From JBOCEF01 sp050586345 (GTDB lineage Bacteria; Pseudomonadota; Alphaproteobacteria; Rhodobacterales; Rhodobacteraceae): 64,000 bases of DNA. This document shows positions 15,445-25,107 of this stretch, piece by piece. The stretch is taken from contig NZ_JBOCEF010000023.1 in the NCBI RefSeq assembly GCF_050586345.1, positions 1-64,000 of the forward strand. The letters run 5' to 3'. Made by a program: the position numbers and the translations under genes. The notes under the pieces are model-generated. The model worked only from the letters and a program-made list of their open reading frames with translations, had not been told where the DNA came from and made no database searches. How positions within the stretch are numbered: the first letter of the stretch is position 1; each line of letters starts with the position of its first letter.

Positions 15445-16470
15445 TCAGCGGTAGCTGAACAGGTACTCGGCCACCATCTCGGCATTGGCCGGGGTCGCGG
15501 CCTCGAAGCCATAGAAGGCGCCGTATTCGGGGCGCATGGTCTCGGTCGCGCGGCGGGCGATCTCGCCATACCAGGCCGGCAGCATCGCGGTATGCGCCGT
15601 CAGCGTCGACGCATCGACGCCGAAGCCCCAGGGCGCCTCGCCCATCGCCTGGCCCACCGCGGCCTCGAGGCCGTCGAGATACGCGAGGTAGAAGGCGATG
15701 TCCTCGTGCGAGCCGACATTGCCATGCCCGCCCGACAGGTACTGCCAGTCGAGCGCGCCGATCTGCTCGACGATCTCGCGATATCCCAGGTACGAGGCCG
15801 AGCCCGCGAAGGACCAGAACGGCGGCTGGTCGGGGTTGATCACGTCGGGCACGTGGACCACCCCCTCGCCGTTCAGCACGAAGATCGCGTGGTCATGGGC
15901 ATGGGCGTCGTCGGCGGCGCGCACGACGCCGACCTCGAGACCCTCGAACAGGAACGACGCCTCCTCCGCGCCGATCACCTCGGTCGGCGCCGGGTGGGCC
16001 GAGCCGAGCCGCGCCATCTGCGCCGCCGTCGCCTCGGTGGCGATCACCTGCGCGCCCGGGAAGGCGGCCAGGATCTTCGGCGCGTCGTTGATGTGGTCGG
16101 CATGGTTGTGGCTGTAGACGATCGCCGCCACCGGCAGGTCGGTGACCGAGCCGATCGCCTCCAGCAGGCCCGGCCCCTGCCCTTCCAGCGCGTCGAACAG
16201 CAGAACGCGCTCGGCGCCCACGTAGAACACCGTGCCGTAGAAGCCGCCCTGGTAGAAATACACCCGGTCGGTCAACTTCTGCAGGATATAGGGCTGGGTC
16301 ATGTTCTTGGTGAAAAGGGTCTCGATCTTCTCGCCCGGGGCCAGCGCCACCGTGGCGGATTCGGCGCGATACGTCGCGCCGACGGTCGAGGGCGTCTCGG
16401 CCCGCGCCATCGGCGCGCCGATCCCGAGGGCGAGGACGGCGGCGGCGACGAGGCTGATCTTGCGGCTCAT
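15445..16470 (-). CDS. Exported MBL-fold hydrolase
   Basis: 341 residues. A typical signal peptide (MSRKISLVAAAVLALG...ARA) predicts a periplasmic protein. The metallo-beta-lactamase zinc motif is SHNHADH, with further metal ligands in HAHDHAI and GGHGNVGS. The arrangement resembles quinoprotein-relay/SoxH-like or alkylsulfatase-related MBL proteins, not a true beta-lactamase. It is divergent from a LysR regulator at 16597, the probable controller, and is followed by the SDR gene on the same strand. Substrate is unknown. Confidence 0.85.
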   Translation of the reverse strand: MSRKISLVAAAVLALGIGAPMARAETPSTVGATYRAESATVALAPGEKIETLFTKNMTQPYILQKLTDRVYFYQGGFYGTVFYVGAERVLLFDALEGQGPGLLEAIGSVTDLPVAAIVYSHNHADHINDAPKILAAFPGAQVIATEATAAQMARLGSAHPAPTEVIGAEEASFLFEGLEVGVVRAADDAHAHDHAIFVLNGEGVVHVPDVINPDQPPFWSFAGSASYLGYREIVEQIGALDWQYLSGGHGNVGSHEDIAFYLAYLDGLEAAVGQAMGEAPWGFGVDASTLTAHTAMLPAWYGEIARRATETMRPEYGAFYGFEAATPANAEMVAEYLFSYR

Positions 16471-16544
16471 GACTGTGTTCCTTGGCCGAGCATCAATGCG
16501 ATGCCCCGGATGTAGGCGCGCCCCTTGCGCCATCAGCCATACAA

Positions 16545-16556
16545 ATCCATAAGGAT
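16545..16556. promoter_or_regulatory. Short dyad in divergent promoter
   Basis: ATCC-ATAA-GGAT lies in the AT-richer stretch between the MBL gene and the divergent lysR gene, about 40 bp before the lysR start. It may be part of a LysR binding site. The arms are only 4 bp, so support is weak. Confidence 0.3.
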
Positions 16557-16596
16557 CGTCTGGATCAGGCAGACAATCACAGGCGCCCTCCCCCCG

Positions 16597-17499
16597 ATGA
16601 TGAAGCTCGACCGCCTCGCCCATTTCCACGCGGTCGCCGGGACCGGCTCCTTCACCGCCGCCGCGGCGCAGCTGGGGGTGACCAAGGCCGTGGTCTCCGC
16701 CCAGGTCGCGCGGCTCGAGGAAGAGCTCGGCGCCTCGCTGTTCCTGCGCACCACCCGCAGCGTGACCCTGACCGAGGACGGGGCGCTGCTGCTCGACCAT
16801 GCCGAGCGGATCCTGTCCGAGGCCGCGGAGGCCGAGGAGGCGCTCCAGTCCCGCCGCGGCGTGCCGACCGGCCACCTGCGCATCACCGCGCCGCTCGATT
16901 ACGGGCAGAGCTTCCTCGTGCCGGTGCTGGCCGAATTCCGCGCCCGCCACCCCGCCTGCACGGTGGAGCTGGACCTCTCGGACAGCCGGTTCGACCTGCA
17001 ATCGGGGGACTGGGACCTCGCGATCCGCCTCGGCTGGCTGCGCGACAGCAGCCTGAAATCGCGCCGCGTCGGCGGGCTGAAACAGGCGCTGGTGGCCTGC
17101 CCCGCCCTCGCCGCGGCGCAGGGGACGCCGCGCAGCCCCGCCGATCTCGCGCCCTGGCCCTTCGTCGGCAACCTGGCGCTGCCCGACCCGGCGCGGGCGG
17201 AATTCTCCGGCCCGGACGGCGCCCGCGCGCGGGTGCGCCTGTCGATCGTGGCGGGGATGACGACCACCCCCGCGGCGCTGGCCGGGGCGCTGGCGGGGCT
17301 GGGGGCGGCGATCCTGCCCGACTTCCTGGTCGCCGCGCCGCTGGCCGCGGGGCGGCTGGTGCGGCTGCTGCCCGACTGGACCCTGCCCGAGGGCGGGATC
17401 TTCATCGTCTACCCCCCGGCCCGGTTCCGCCCCCCGCGCGTCGCCGCCTTCACCGACCTGCTGGTCGAGGCGGAGCGGCGGCGGCAGGCGGCGGGCTGA
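16597..17499 (+). CDS. LysR-family transcriptional regulator
   Basis: 300 residues with a LysR helix-turn-helix (FHAVAGTGSFTAAAAQLGVT, VVSAQVARLEEELG, RTTRSVTLTEDG) and a substrate-binding effector domain of the CrgA-like subgroup. The start is taken at ATG 16597, just before MKLDRLAHF; upstream in-frame codons do not fit the family. It is divergent from the exported MBL-fold gene and probably controls it. Confidence 0.9.
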   Translation: MMKLDRLAHFHAVAGTGSFTAAAAQLGVTKAVVSAQVARLEEELGASLFLRTTRSVTLTEDGALLLDHAERILSEAAEAEEALQSRRGVPTGHLRITAPLDYGQSFLVPVLAEFRARHPACTVELDLSDSRFDLQSGDWDLAIRLGWLRDSSLKSRRVGGLKQALVACPALAAAQGTPRSPADLAPWPFVGNLALPDPARAEFSGPDGARARVRLSIVAGMTTTPAALAGALAGLGAAILPDFLVAAPLAAGRLVRLLPDWTLPEGGIFIVYPPARFRPPRVAAFTDLLVEAERRRQAAG

Positions 17500-17529
17500 C
17501 CCCGCGCGCGCGCTTTCAGCCCGCCCCCC

Positions 17530-18474
17530 TCAGCCCCCGCCCCAGGGCTTGCCGAACAGCCGGTAGACCCGGCGCTGGAGGTCCTTGAACTCCGGCGAGG
17601 CGCAGCCGTGGCGGCGGCCGACATCGTGGATCATGTTCGCAACCTGCCGCGTCGCAAGTTCGACGTCGTTGTGGATGTACCGCAGGTGCTCCCGGTAATC
17701 CGCGGCCAGGGCGCGGTCGACCAGCTGGCCGCGCTCTTCGGTCGTGGTGTAGCGGCCGGTCTCGCCATACGCGTTGCGCCGGATATGCGTGGTCCGCTCG
17801 GTATAGGCGATCCGCTCCGTCGGCGCGACGCGGCAGTAATCCGCCAGCGTCCCGCCCCCGGGCAGCGGCAGGCGCGCGGGGCCGCTGAGGTTGTATTTCG
17901 CCCAGGTGTAGCCCCCGAGGATCAGCCGCGGGTCGAGCCGGTGCGGCGCCGGCTCCTGCGCCCGCACCCGCTCGGGATAGAGCACCGAGAAAGTGTATTG
18001 CCCGCCCCGGATCGGAAGCGGCGGGGCGCTCGGCGGCCCGGCGCAGGACCAGACCACCGCTTCGAACGGCACGCCGCCGCGCATCCCGAACAGGTAGACG
18101 CCGCGCTCGGGCCGGTCCTTGCCGAAGGCCTCCGCCGACAGCGCCCGCCGCCCGTTGACCGACAGCACCAGGTCGCCCTGCGCCAGCGCGCCCGCGGCGG
18201 GGCCGCCGGGGTCCACGCGGGTCACCGCGACCCCCTGCCCCGGCGCCGGGGCCAGCGCGATCCCGAAGGCGGTCTCGGGCCGCGCCGGTTGCATCCCCGC
18301 GCAGCCCGGCCGGTCCCGCAGCGTGTCGGCGGCCGAGCGCCCGCGCGGGATCACCGGGTCGAACAGCCCCTGCGCGGGCGCCGGGCCGGGGGCGGCGGAC
18401 AGCGCCGCCCCGATCAGCGCCGCCCCGATCAGCGCCGCGAGGCCGCGCAGGCGGAATGACGAGCTTGCGCGCAT
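17530..18474 (-). CDS. Exported PDZ-domain protein
   Basis: 314 residues. A hydrophobic signal peptide (LRGLAALIGAALIGAALSAAPG...AQG) is followed by a PDZ-like domain at about 75-120 (GVAVTRVDPGGPAAGALAQGD then LVLSVNGRRAL). The C-terminal half carries no recognised domain but has paired cysteines (YCRVAP, HGCASP). No protease catalytic triad is visible. Its ATG overlaps the stop of the upstream exported-protein gene (TGATG), so the two are translationally coupled and probably work together in the envelope. Function unknown. Confidence 0.7.
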   Translation of the reverse strand: MRASSSFRLRGLAALIGAALIGAALSAAPGPAPAQGLFDPVIPRGRSAADTLRDRPGCAGMQPARPETAFGIALAPAPGQGVAVTRVDPGGPAAGALAQGDLVLSVNGRRALSAEAFGKDRPERGVYLFGMRGGVPFEAVVWSCAGPPSAPPLPIRGGQYTFSVLYPERVRAQEPAPHRLDPRLILGGYTWAKYNLSGPARLPLPGGGTLADYCRVAPTERIAYTERTTHIRRNAYGETGRYTTTEERGQLVDRALAADYREHLRYIHNDVELATRQVANMIHDVGRRHGCASPEFKDLQRRVYRLFGKPWGGG

Positions 18475-19298
18475 CAGTCGATATACCGCGAATAGGGCCG
18501 CGCCCAGCTCGTCACCTGCTCGAGGAACGAGGTCATCAGCCATTCCGTCCCGTCCTTGCGCCGCCCCGCCTGGTCCGCGCCGCTCAGCACCTCCGACCCG
18601 ATCAGCCTGCCCTGGTCGAAGGCGTGGAAGATCACCTCGCGCGGGGCCCGTCCGCGGCAGGCTTCGTCGCCGCCATTGGTCCCGAGGCCGATCCGCGTCT
18701 TCAGCAGCGCCGTCTCCGGGCATTGCGCGGCGGGCAGCATGTTGGTCCAGACCTGCACCTTGATCCGCCCGCCCATGTTGGCGCCCGGCGCCACCCGGTA
18801 GGCCAGCGGCAGGGTCAGCCGCTCGCCGTCGATGTCGAAGCTCCGGGTCTCCACCGCGCCGCCCGCCTCGGCCCGCGCGCGCTCCGCCTCGCGCCGGTGC
18901 AGGTCGGCCTGCTCCGCGCGCCATTCCAGGATCGCGGCGATCAGCGCCTTGCGCTTCGTCTTGCCCACATATCCCGTGCGCATCGCGATCCCCAGGCAGT
19001 CGAGCCGCCCGAGCGTGCAATCGGCCCGGCCCTTGTCGCGCAGGATCTCCTTGATCAGCGTGTCGCAGGCTTCCCGGCTCGGGGTTCCGAACCCGTTCAG
19101 GCAATAGTGCTTCTGCGGCTGGCTGCGCAGGTGAAGCGGCAGGTCGTCCTCGCCCGGCGCCGTGCGCGGCGCGGCGGCGCGCGCATCGCGCGACCGCATC
19201 GCGTCGAGGTCGCTGCGCGCCGCGGCGGGCGGCGGCGGCGCAAGCGCGGCCAGGACGGCAAGGAAAAACGCGGCGGCGCGCTGGCGAAGAACGGTCAT
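18474..19298 (-). CDS. Exported protein of unknown function
   Basis: 274 residues. An N-terminal signal peptide (VLRQRAAAFFLAVLAALAPP...AAA) predicts export. The mature part has several cysteines (HYCLNGFGTPSREACD, DCTLGRLDCLG, AAQCPET, DEACRG) that could form disulfides. No family is recognised. The start at 19298 has GAAAGGA upstream. It is the first gene of a two-gene unit with the PDZ protein (1-nt stop/start overlap). The 310-bp gap 19299-19608 holds AT-richer promoter-like DNA for both this gene and the divergent tetR, and nothing else I recognise. Confidence 0.6.
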   Translation of the reverse strand: MTVLRQRAAAFFLAVLAALAPPPPAAARSDLDAMRSRDARAAAPRTAPGEDDLPLHLRSQPQKHYCLNGFGTPSREACDTLIKEILRDKGRADCTLGRLDCLGIAMRTGYVGKTKRKALIAAILEWRAEQADLHRREAERARAEAGGAVETRSFDIDGERLTLPLAYRVAPGANMGGRIKVQVWTNMLPAAQCPETALLKTRIGLGTNGGDEACRGRAPREVIFHAFDQGRLIGSEVLSGADQAGRRKDGTEWLMTSFLEQVTSWARPYSRYID

Positions 19299-19608
19299 CG
19301 GCATCCTTTCGGCGCGGCCCCGGCCGCGCATCTCCCGAACAGAAGCATGAACGGCACAATAACAAGACCGTAACCAGCCGGGCGGCGCAGGTCAAAGACG
19401 GCGCCGCCCGCTTGGCGGGACATGGTTTCATCTCCGCCGCCCGGGCGGCGCCGCCCGCCTGTTCTGCGCCGCCCCGCCCGCCGCCCGCCGCGCCAAAAAC
19501 AGAACCAATATTCTCATTCTTGTTGACAGCGCCCCGGCGCCGCCCCCATCCCCCCCCATGACGGGGGCGGCCCGACCCGCCCCGCAGGCCCCTGGGAGGA
19601 GTCCGCCC

Positions 19609-20400
19609 ATGCCCGCCATCGCCCCGCCGGACGCCCGCGCGCCCGGCCCCGCGCCCGATCCTGCGCCCGCGCCCGGCGCCAGCCCCGACCCCGACGCCCT
19701 GCCCGGCGTCAAGCCGGCCGAACAGGCCCGCAGCCGCGCCCTGCGCGACCGCTTCGTCGATGCCGGGCGCGCGCAGCTCCTGCACCGCCGCGCCGACGAC
19801 CTCTCGGTCCCCGAGCTCGCCCGCGCCGCGGGCTCCTCGGTCGGCGGCTTCTACTCGCGCTTCGAAACCAAGGAGGCGTTCTTCGCCTTCCTGCGCGCCC
19901 GGATGCAGGCCGAGCACGACGCCGCCTTCGCCCGCGCGCTCGCGCCCGAACGCCTTGCCGGGGCGCCCCTGCCCGAGGCCGCCGCCGCCTTCGTGGACTG
20001 CATGATCGGCCTCTATACCGGGCCCTGGCGCGGGGTGCTGCGCGAGGCCTGCGCCCGCCTCCAGGACCGCCCCGAGGACTGGAGCCCCCTGCGCGCCCGC
20101 GGCGCCGCCCTCGGCGACAGGCTCGCCGCGGCGCTGGCCGAAACGCGGGACGAAACGCGGGACGAAGCGGGGGCCGAAACCCGGGACGATGCCCGGGACG
20201 ATGCGCGGGAAGACACGCGGCCAGGCCTCCTCGCCGACCGGCCCGACGCCGCGCGCCGGGTCGGCTTCGCGGTGCAGATGGTGTTCAGCGTCCTCAACAA
20301 CGAGATGATGACCCCCGGCCTGCGCTTCGACGCGAAGGACCCCGCCTTCGCGCCCTTCCTGGCCGAGATGTTCGCCGGCTTCCTCGCCGCCCCGCGCTGA
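19609..20400 (+). CDS. TetR-family transcriptional regulator
   Basis: 263 residues. After a Pro/Ala-rich, probably disordered N-terminus of about 40 residues comes a TetR helix-turn-helix (FVDAGRAQLL, DLSVPELARAAGSSVGGFYSRFETKEAFF). The ligand domain is interrupted near residues 180-205 by a charged repeat (ETRDE/DARDDARED) coded by 12-bp tandem units at about 20150-20215. ATG 19609 follows GGGAGGA. It lies upstream of and parallel to the alkylsulfatase and GMC genes and probably controls them. Confidence 0.85.
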   Translation: MPAIAPPDARAPGPAPDPAPAPGASPDPDALPGVKPAEQARSRALRDRFVDAGRAQLLHRRADDLSVPELARAAGSSVGGFYSRFETKEAFFAFLRARMQAEHDAAFARALAPERLAGAPLPEAAAAFVDCMIGLYTGPWRGVLREACARLQDRPEDWSPLRARGAALGDRLAAALAETRDETRDEAGAETRDDARDDAREDTRPGLLADRPDAARRVGFAVQMVFSVLNNEMMTPGLRFDAKDPAFAPFLAEMFAGFLAAPR

Positions 20401-20452
20401 CGCCGCCGCCGCCCGTTACCCCGGGCGCCCCCCGCCCGGCCCGCCCTCTTTT

Positions 20453-20516
20453 CCGGCCCCGCCCTTCCCCGGCCCCGCCCCCATTCCCGGCCCCGCCCCT
20501 TTTCCCGGCCCCGCCC
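20453..20516. repeat. Four copies of CCGGCCCCGCCC
   Basis: Exact 12-bp copies begin at 20453, 20469, 20487 and 20505 (spacing 16, 18 and 18 bp) in the gap between tetR and the alkylsulfatase gene. Regular spacing suggests slippage duplication; a regulatory role cannot be excluded. Confidence 0.75.
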
Positions 20517-20548
20517 CGCGCGCGGGCCGCCCGAGACAGGACGCCCAG

Positions 20549-22500
20549 ATGACCGATCCCGCGACCGATCCCGCCCCCGACCTCGACGCCCTGCGCGCCG
20601 CCCTGCACGCCGCCACCGCCCGCGCCAACCGCGCCGTGGCCGAGGCGCTGCCCCTCGCGGACCCCGCCGATTTCGAAGCCGCCGCCCATGGCCGCATCGC
20701 CGCGCCGCCCCCGGGCGGCGTCCGCAACGCCGCCGGGCGCATGGCCTGGGACATGGCCGACTGGGACTTCCTCGACGGCCCCTGCCCCGACACCGTGAAC
20801 CCCTCGCTCTGGCGCATGGCCCGGCTCAACGCCATCGCCGGGCTGTTCGAGGTCGCCGACGGCGTCTGGCAGGCCCGCGGCTGCGACTACGCCGACATGA
20901 CCGTGATCCGCGGCGACACCGGCTGGCTCCTCGTCGACCCGCTGATGACCGCCGAAACCGCCGCCGCCGCGCTGCAGATGGTCAATGACGCGCTCGGCCC
21001 CCGCCCGGTCAGCGCGATCCTCGTGACCCACACCCACCCGGACCATTTCGGCGGGCTCAGGGGCGTCTGTCCGGCCCCCTCCGCAGAAGACCCCGCAGAC
21101 CCCCCCGCCGCCGCGCCCCCCATCTACGCCCCGGCCGAGTTCATGACCTACGCCGCCTCGGAAGGCGTGCTCGGCGGCAACCACACCTCGCGCCGCGCCG
21201 TCTGCCAGTTCGGCATCACCCTGCCCGCCTCGCCCGAGGGCGTTGTCGACGGCGGCATCGGCAAGGGCGTCGGCAAGGGCGCCCGCACCTTCATCCCCCC
21301 ACCGAGTTCATCTCGGATACCGGCGAGGAACGGGTCATCGACGGCGTGCGCGTGATCTTCCAGATGGCCGGCGGCGCCGAGGCCCCGGCCGAGTTCACCT
21401 TCTACCTGCCCGACCGCCGCGTGCTGTGCATGGCCGAGGTCTGCACCCAGACCATGCACAACGCCCTGCCCCCGCGCGGCGCCCAGGTCCGCGACACCCT
21501 CCTGTGGGCCCGCACCATCGACGAGGCGCTGCAGCTCTTCGGCGCCGAGGCCGAGGTGCTGATCAACTGCCACAACTGGCCCGTGCGCGGCGGCGAGGCC
21601 CTGCGCCGCTACCTCGAAGAACAGCGCGACATCTACAAGTACACCCACGACCAGGCCCTGCGCCTCGCCAATCTCGGCCACACCCCGACCGAGATCGCCG
21701 CGCAGATCGCCGAGCCGGACTGGCTCTCCTCCCGCGTCCACGCCCGCGGCTATTGCGGCACGCTGAAATTCAACGCCCGCGCCGTCTACCAGATGTATTA
21801 CGGCTTCTATGACGGCCGCCCGGTCAGCCTCGACCCCCTGCCCCCGGCCGAGGAAGGCCGCCGCATCGCCGCGGCCCTCGGCGGCCCCGAGGCCGCCCTC
21901 GCCCGCGCGCTCGAGGCCGCAGCGGCGGACGACCTGCAATGGGCCGCCACGCTGCTCTCGCACGTCATCTTCGCCGGAACCGCGCCCGCCGAAACCGACC
22001 GCGCCGCCCGCCGCGCGCTGGCCGAGGTCCACCGCCACCAGGGCTTCCGCGCCGAAAGCGGCATCCTGCGCAACTGCTGCCTCACCGCCGCGCAGGAGCT
22101 CGAGCACGGCGTCACGCCCCTGCCCATGGCCGGCGGGCGCAACGCCGACCTCGCCGCGACGCTGACGCTGACCGACTGGTGCGACGCCTTCGCCCTGCGC
22201 CTCGACGCCGAGGCCGCCCGGGGGGTGGAGCTGGTCCTCAACCTCACCGTCGACGGCCGCCCCGCCGCCATCTCCATCGCCCGCCAGGTCGAATTCGCGC
22301 GCGAGGGGACCCACGCCCCCGCCCCGGACGCCGCCCTGTCGCTCACCCAGGCCCAGCTCGAGGCGCTCGGGGCCGGGACCCTGTCGCTGGACGACGCCCT
22401 CGCCGGCGGCGCCACCCTCTCGGGCGACCGCGACGCCGTGGCCCGCTGGCTCGCCCTCCACCCCGCGTTCGACCTCTGGTTCGACGTCGTCACCCCCTGA
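20549..22500 (+). pseudogene. SdsA-like alkylsulfatase, frameshifted
   Basis: Together the two frames give about 650 residues of an SdsA1-type alkylsulfatase, which hydrolyses alkyl sulfates such as SDS to the alcohol and sulfate using a binuclear zinc MBL site. The zinc motif is THTHPDHFGG. The MBL domain continues as FIPP|TEFISDTGEE, then LINCHNWPVRGG, a dimerisation segment, and a C-terminal SCP2-like domain. The frame breaks at the C run 21295-21300: six Cs are present where seven would restore FIPPTEF. Upstream the frame runs 20549-21355, downstream it ends at 22500. Export signal not seen. This is either a real null mutation or a homopolymer sequencing error. Confidence 0.85.
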
Positions 22501-22521
22501 CCCCGCCGAAGGGAGACCCCA

Positions 22522-24127
22522 ATGACCCAGGAGAAGACCTTCGACCACGTGATCGTCGGCGGCGGCTCGGCCGGCTGCGTGATCGCCGCCCGCCTCGCGG
22601 CCGAAAGCGGCGGCACGGTCGCCCTGCTCGAACGCGGGCGGCGCGACGTCAGCCGCTGGATCCACATCCCCGCCACCTTCTTCAAGGCGCTGCAGGGCCG
22701 GGACGCCGACGCGGTGATCTCCGAGCCGGACCGCTCGCTCGGCGGCCTGCCCTTCCCCGTCCCCCAGGGCAAGGTCCTCGGCGGCGGATCCTCGGTCAAC
22801 GGCATGATCTGCATGCGCGGCCAGGCCCGGGATTACGACGACTGGCGGGACGACCACGGCTGCGACGGCTGGGGGTATGACGACGTGCTCCCCGTCTTCA
22901 TGCGCCAGGAACGCAACATGCGCCTCGGCGCGCCCTATCACGGGACCGGGGGGCGGCTGACGGTCGGGGGCCCGGGGCTGAAGCACCCCGCCTCCGCCGC
23001 GGCGATCGAGGCGGCCGTCGCCGCGGGCCTGCCCCCGACCGATGATTTCAACGGCGCGGTGCAGGAGGGGGCGGGCTGGTACCAGGTCACCGCCCATGCC
23101 GGCCGGCGCAGCTCGGCCGCCGCCGCGTTCCTCGCGCCCGAGCTGGGGCGGGAGAACCTGTCGCTGATCACCGGGCTCCTCGTCGGGCGCATCCGCTTCG
23201 AGGGCCGCCGCGCGGCGGCGGTCGAGGCGCAGGACGCCGAGGGCCGCCGGCTGCTGGTCCACGCGCGGCGCGAGGTGATCCTCGCCGCCGGGGCCTTCCA
23301 CTCCCCCCGCCTGCTGATGCTCTCGGGCGTCGGCCCGGCGGCGGAGCTGGCCCGCCACGGGATCGACCTCGTCCACGACGCCCCCGCGGTCGGCGACAAC
23401 TACCAGGACCATGTCGGCGCGCCCGTCACCCGGCGGCTGAAGAACGGCGCGGGGCTGCACGGCGCCGACCGCGGGCTGAAGGCGCTGCGCCACGGCATCG
23501 ACTACGTCCTGTTCGGCCGGGGCCTGCTGACCTCCAACCTGCTCGAGGCCGGGGCCTGCGCCGACACCGCCGGGACCGGGCGCCCCGACGTGCAGTACAA
23601 CATGGCCCCCTTCGCGCCGGGCGCCCCGGGCACGCCCCCCCCTGCCCTTCCACGCCATGCAGGTGCACCCGATGACCATGCGCCCCCGCTCGCGCGGGCG
23701 GCTCGGCCTGCGCTTCCGCGATCCGGCCGACCAGCCGCGCTTCATCGCCAACGCGCTCGACCGGACCGAGGATCTCGACGCCCTGCGCCGCGGCGTGCGC
23801 CTGGCGCAGGAGATCTTCGCCCGGCCCGCCCTGCGCGAGATCGTGGGCGAGGAGGTCTGGCCCGGCCCCGGCGTGAACACCGCCGCGGGGTCCAACACGC
23901 TCGACGACGCGATCCGGGCGCAGGCGCGGACCATCTTCCACCCGGCGGGGACCTGCCGGATGGGGCCGGACCCGGGGGCGGTGGTGGACCTGTCGCTGCG
24001 GGTCAACGGGGTAGAGGGGCTGCGGGTGGCGGATTGCTCGGTGATGCCCGCGCTGGTCTCGGGCAACACCAACGCGCCGACGATGATGATCGCCGACCGC
24101 GCCGCCGACGCCGTGCTGGCGGACTGA
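22522..24127 (+). pseudogene. GMC-family alcohol dehydrogenase, frameshifted
   Basis: About 534 residues of a glucose-methanol-choline flavoprotein (choline dehydrogenase/AlkJ-like), oxidising alcohols to aldehydes. The FAD loop is VGGGSAGCVIAARL, signature 1 is GKVLGGGSSVNGM, and the C-terminal active-site part reads HPAGTCRMG...NTNAPTMMIADRAA. The frame breaks at a C8 run (23635-23642): seven Cs would give GTPPLPFHAMQVHP and join the two halves. The gene begins 22 nt after the alkylsulfatase gene, so the pair would convert alkyl sulfate to alcohol to aldehyde. Both neighbours break in C homopolymers, so a sequencing error is likely. Confidence 0.85.
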
Positions 24128-24388
24128 GCGGACGCCGCGGGGGGCTTCGCACGCCTCCGCGCGCCCCTTCGCCGCCTCCTTGCCGCCGTTCCAACCGCCT
24201 GCCGGGCCGCGCCCCGGCGGGCGTCTTCCCCTGTCCGCCCCTCGGCACCGCGCGACGCGCCCGGGATCGGCGAGGACCGCCCGACAGTCGCCCGTCCTTT
24301 CCCAGTCCTTTCAGTGCGTGTCCCCGTCCAACCGCGCCAGGTCCCTCGCATCGCGAAGCCCCTGCATCCAAAGCCCTTTTCTGTCCTT

Positions 24389-25077
24389 GGTGGGTCAAAC
24401 CACGTTTCCCGCGCCGGGATCGCGGGTTGTCCACAGGCTTCGCCTCCCCTGGTAAAGTTTAAATGGTTAGAAAGAATGTTAAGACCGCCGCCCGGCCTGA
24501 TTTCCTCAACCCGTTCAGGGGCTTGCCCGGAGCCCCGGTGTGTCGAACCCCAATGCCCGGTGGGTCGTATCCCGTCGCGCGGTGTGTCGAACCCCGTGGG
24601 TGTGTCGAACCACGATGTCCCCCTTTCCGCCCGCCCGCGCCGGGTCCCGGCCCCCTCGCGCGCGCGGATCGCGGCGCCGGGAGTCGGTTTCGCCCCATTT
24701 TCTCCCTCCCGGGCGCCGCGGTCGAGTCCCCCGGCGCGGGCGAGCGCCCCGGAAGGGTGGGTGAAACCACGTTCGGCGCCCCTCCAGGCGGCGTTCCGGG
24801 GCGCGCGGTGGGTGAAACCACGTGGCGCGCCCCCCTGCCCCGTCCCCGGCGCCCGCGCCGCCCCGCGCGGCGGGGTTTCAATGAAATCAATGCGCTGCGC
24901 CGCCGGGGGGTGGTGGGTGAAACCCCGAAAGGTGGGTCAAACCCCGTTTGGTGGGCGAAACCACGTCGGGTCCCCTGCCCCGCGCCCCGGCCGCGGCCGC
25001 CGCCCTCCCGCCGCCGCCCCGCGGTGGGCGATATCCCGTAAGGTGGGTGAAAACACGCCCGGTGTGTGATACCACGT
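24389..25077. repeat. Replication origin with 13 iterons
   Basis: Thirteen 17-bp units close to GGTGGGTSRAACCMCGT begin at 24389, 24537, 24559, 24581, 24599, 24756, 24807, 24912, 24931, 24950, 25023, 25042 and 25061. All face the same way and end 30 bp before the rep start. Several are spaced 18-22 bp, about two helical turns. An AT-rich stretch (24451-24482) and a DnaA box lie between the first and second copies. Array, AT-rich segment and adjacent initiator gene define an iteron-type origin. The stretch 24128-24388 before it contains no gene that I recognise. Confidence 0.9.
24427..24435 (+). promoter_or_regulatory. DnaA box
   Basis: TTGTCCACA differs from the TTATCCACA consensus at one common position. 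It lies 21 bp after the first iteron and just before the AT-rich segment of the origin, where host DnaA would help strand opening. Confidence 0.6.
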
Positions 25078-25107
25078 TAATCAAACAAGACACGAATCGA
25101 GCAGCGC

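Noticed and set aside
20150..20215. Mobile-element insertion in tetR
   Set aside because: The insert is a set of 12-bp in-frame slippage repeats coding ETRDE/DARD units, not an element with ends or a transposase.
21148..24351. 1067-codon minus-strand open frame opposite the alkylsulfatase and GMC genes
   Set aside because: Antisense shadow; the plus-strand sense frames match known enzyme families despite the frameshifts.
24389..25077. CRISPR-like array of short repeats
   Set aside because: Units are 17 bp with irregular 1-157-bp gaps and variable sequence, next to a rep gene; they are iterons.
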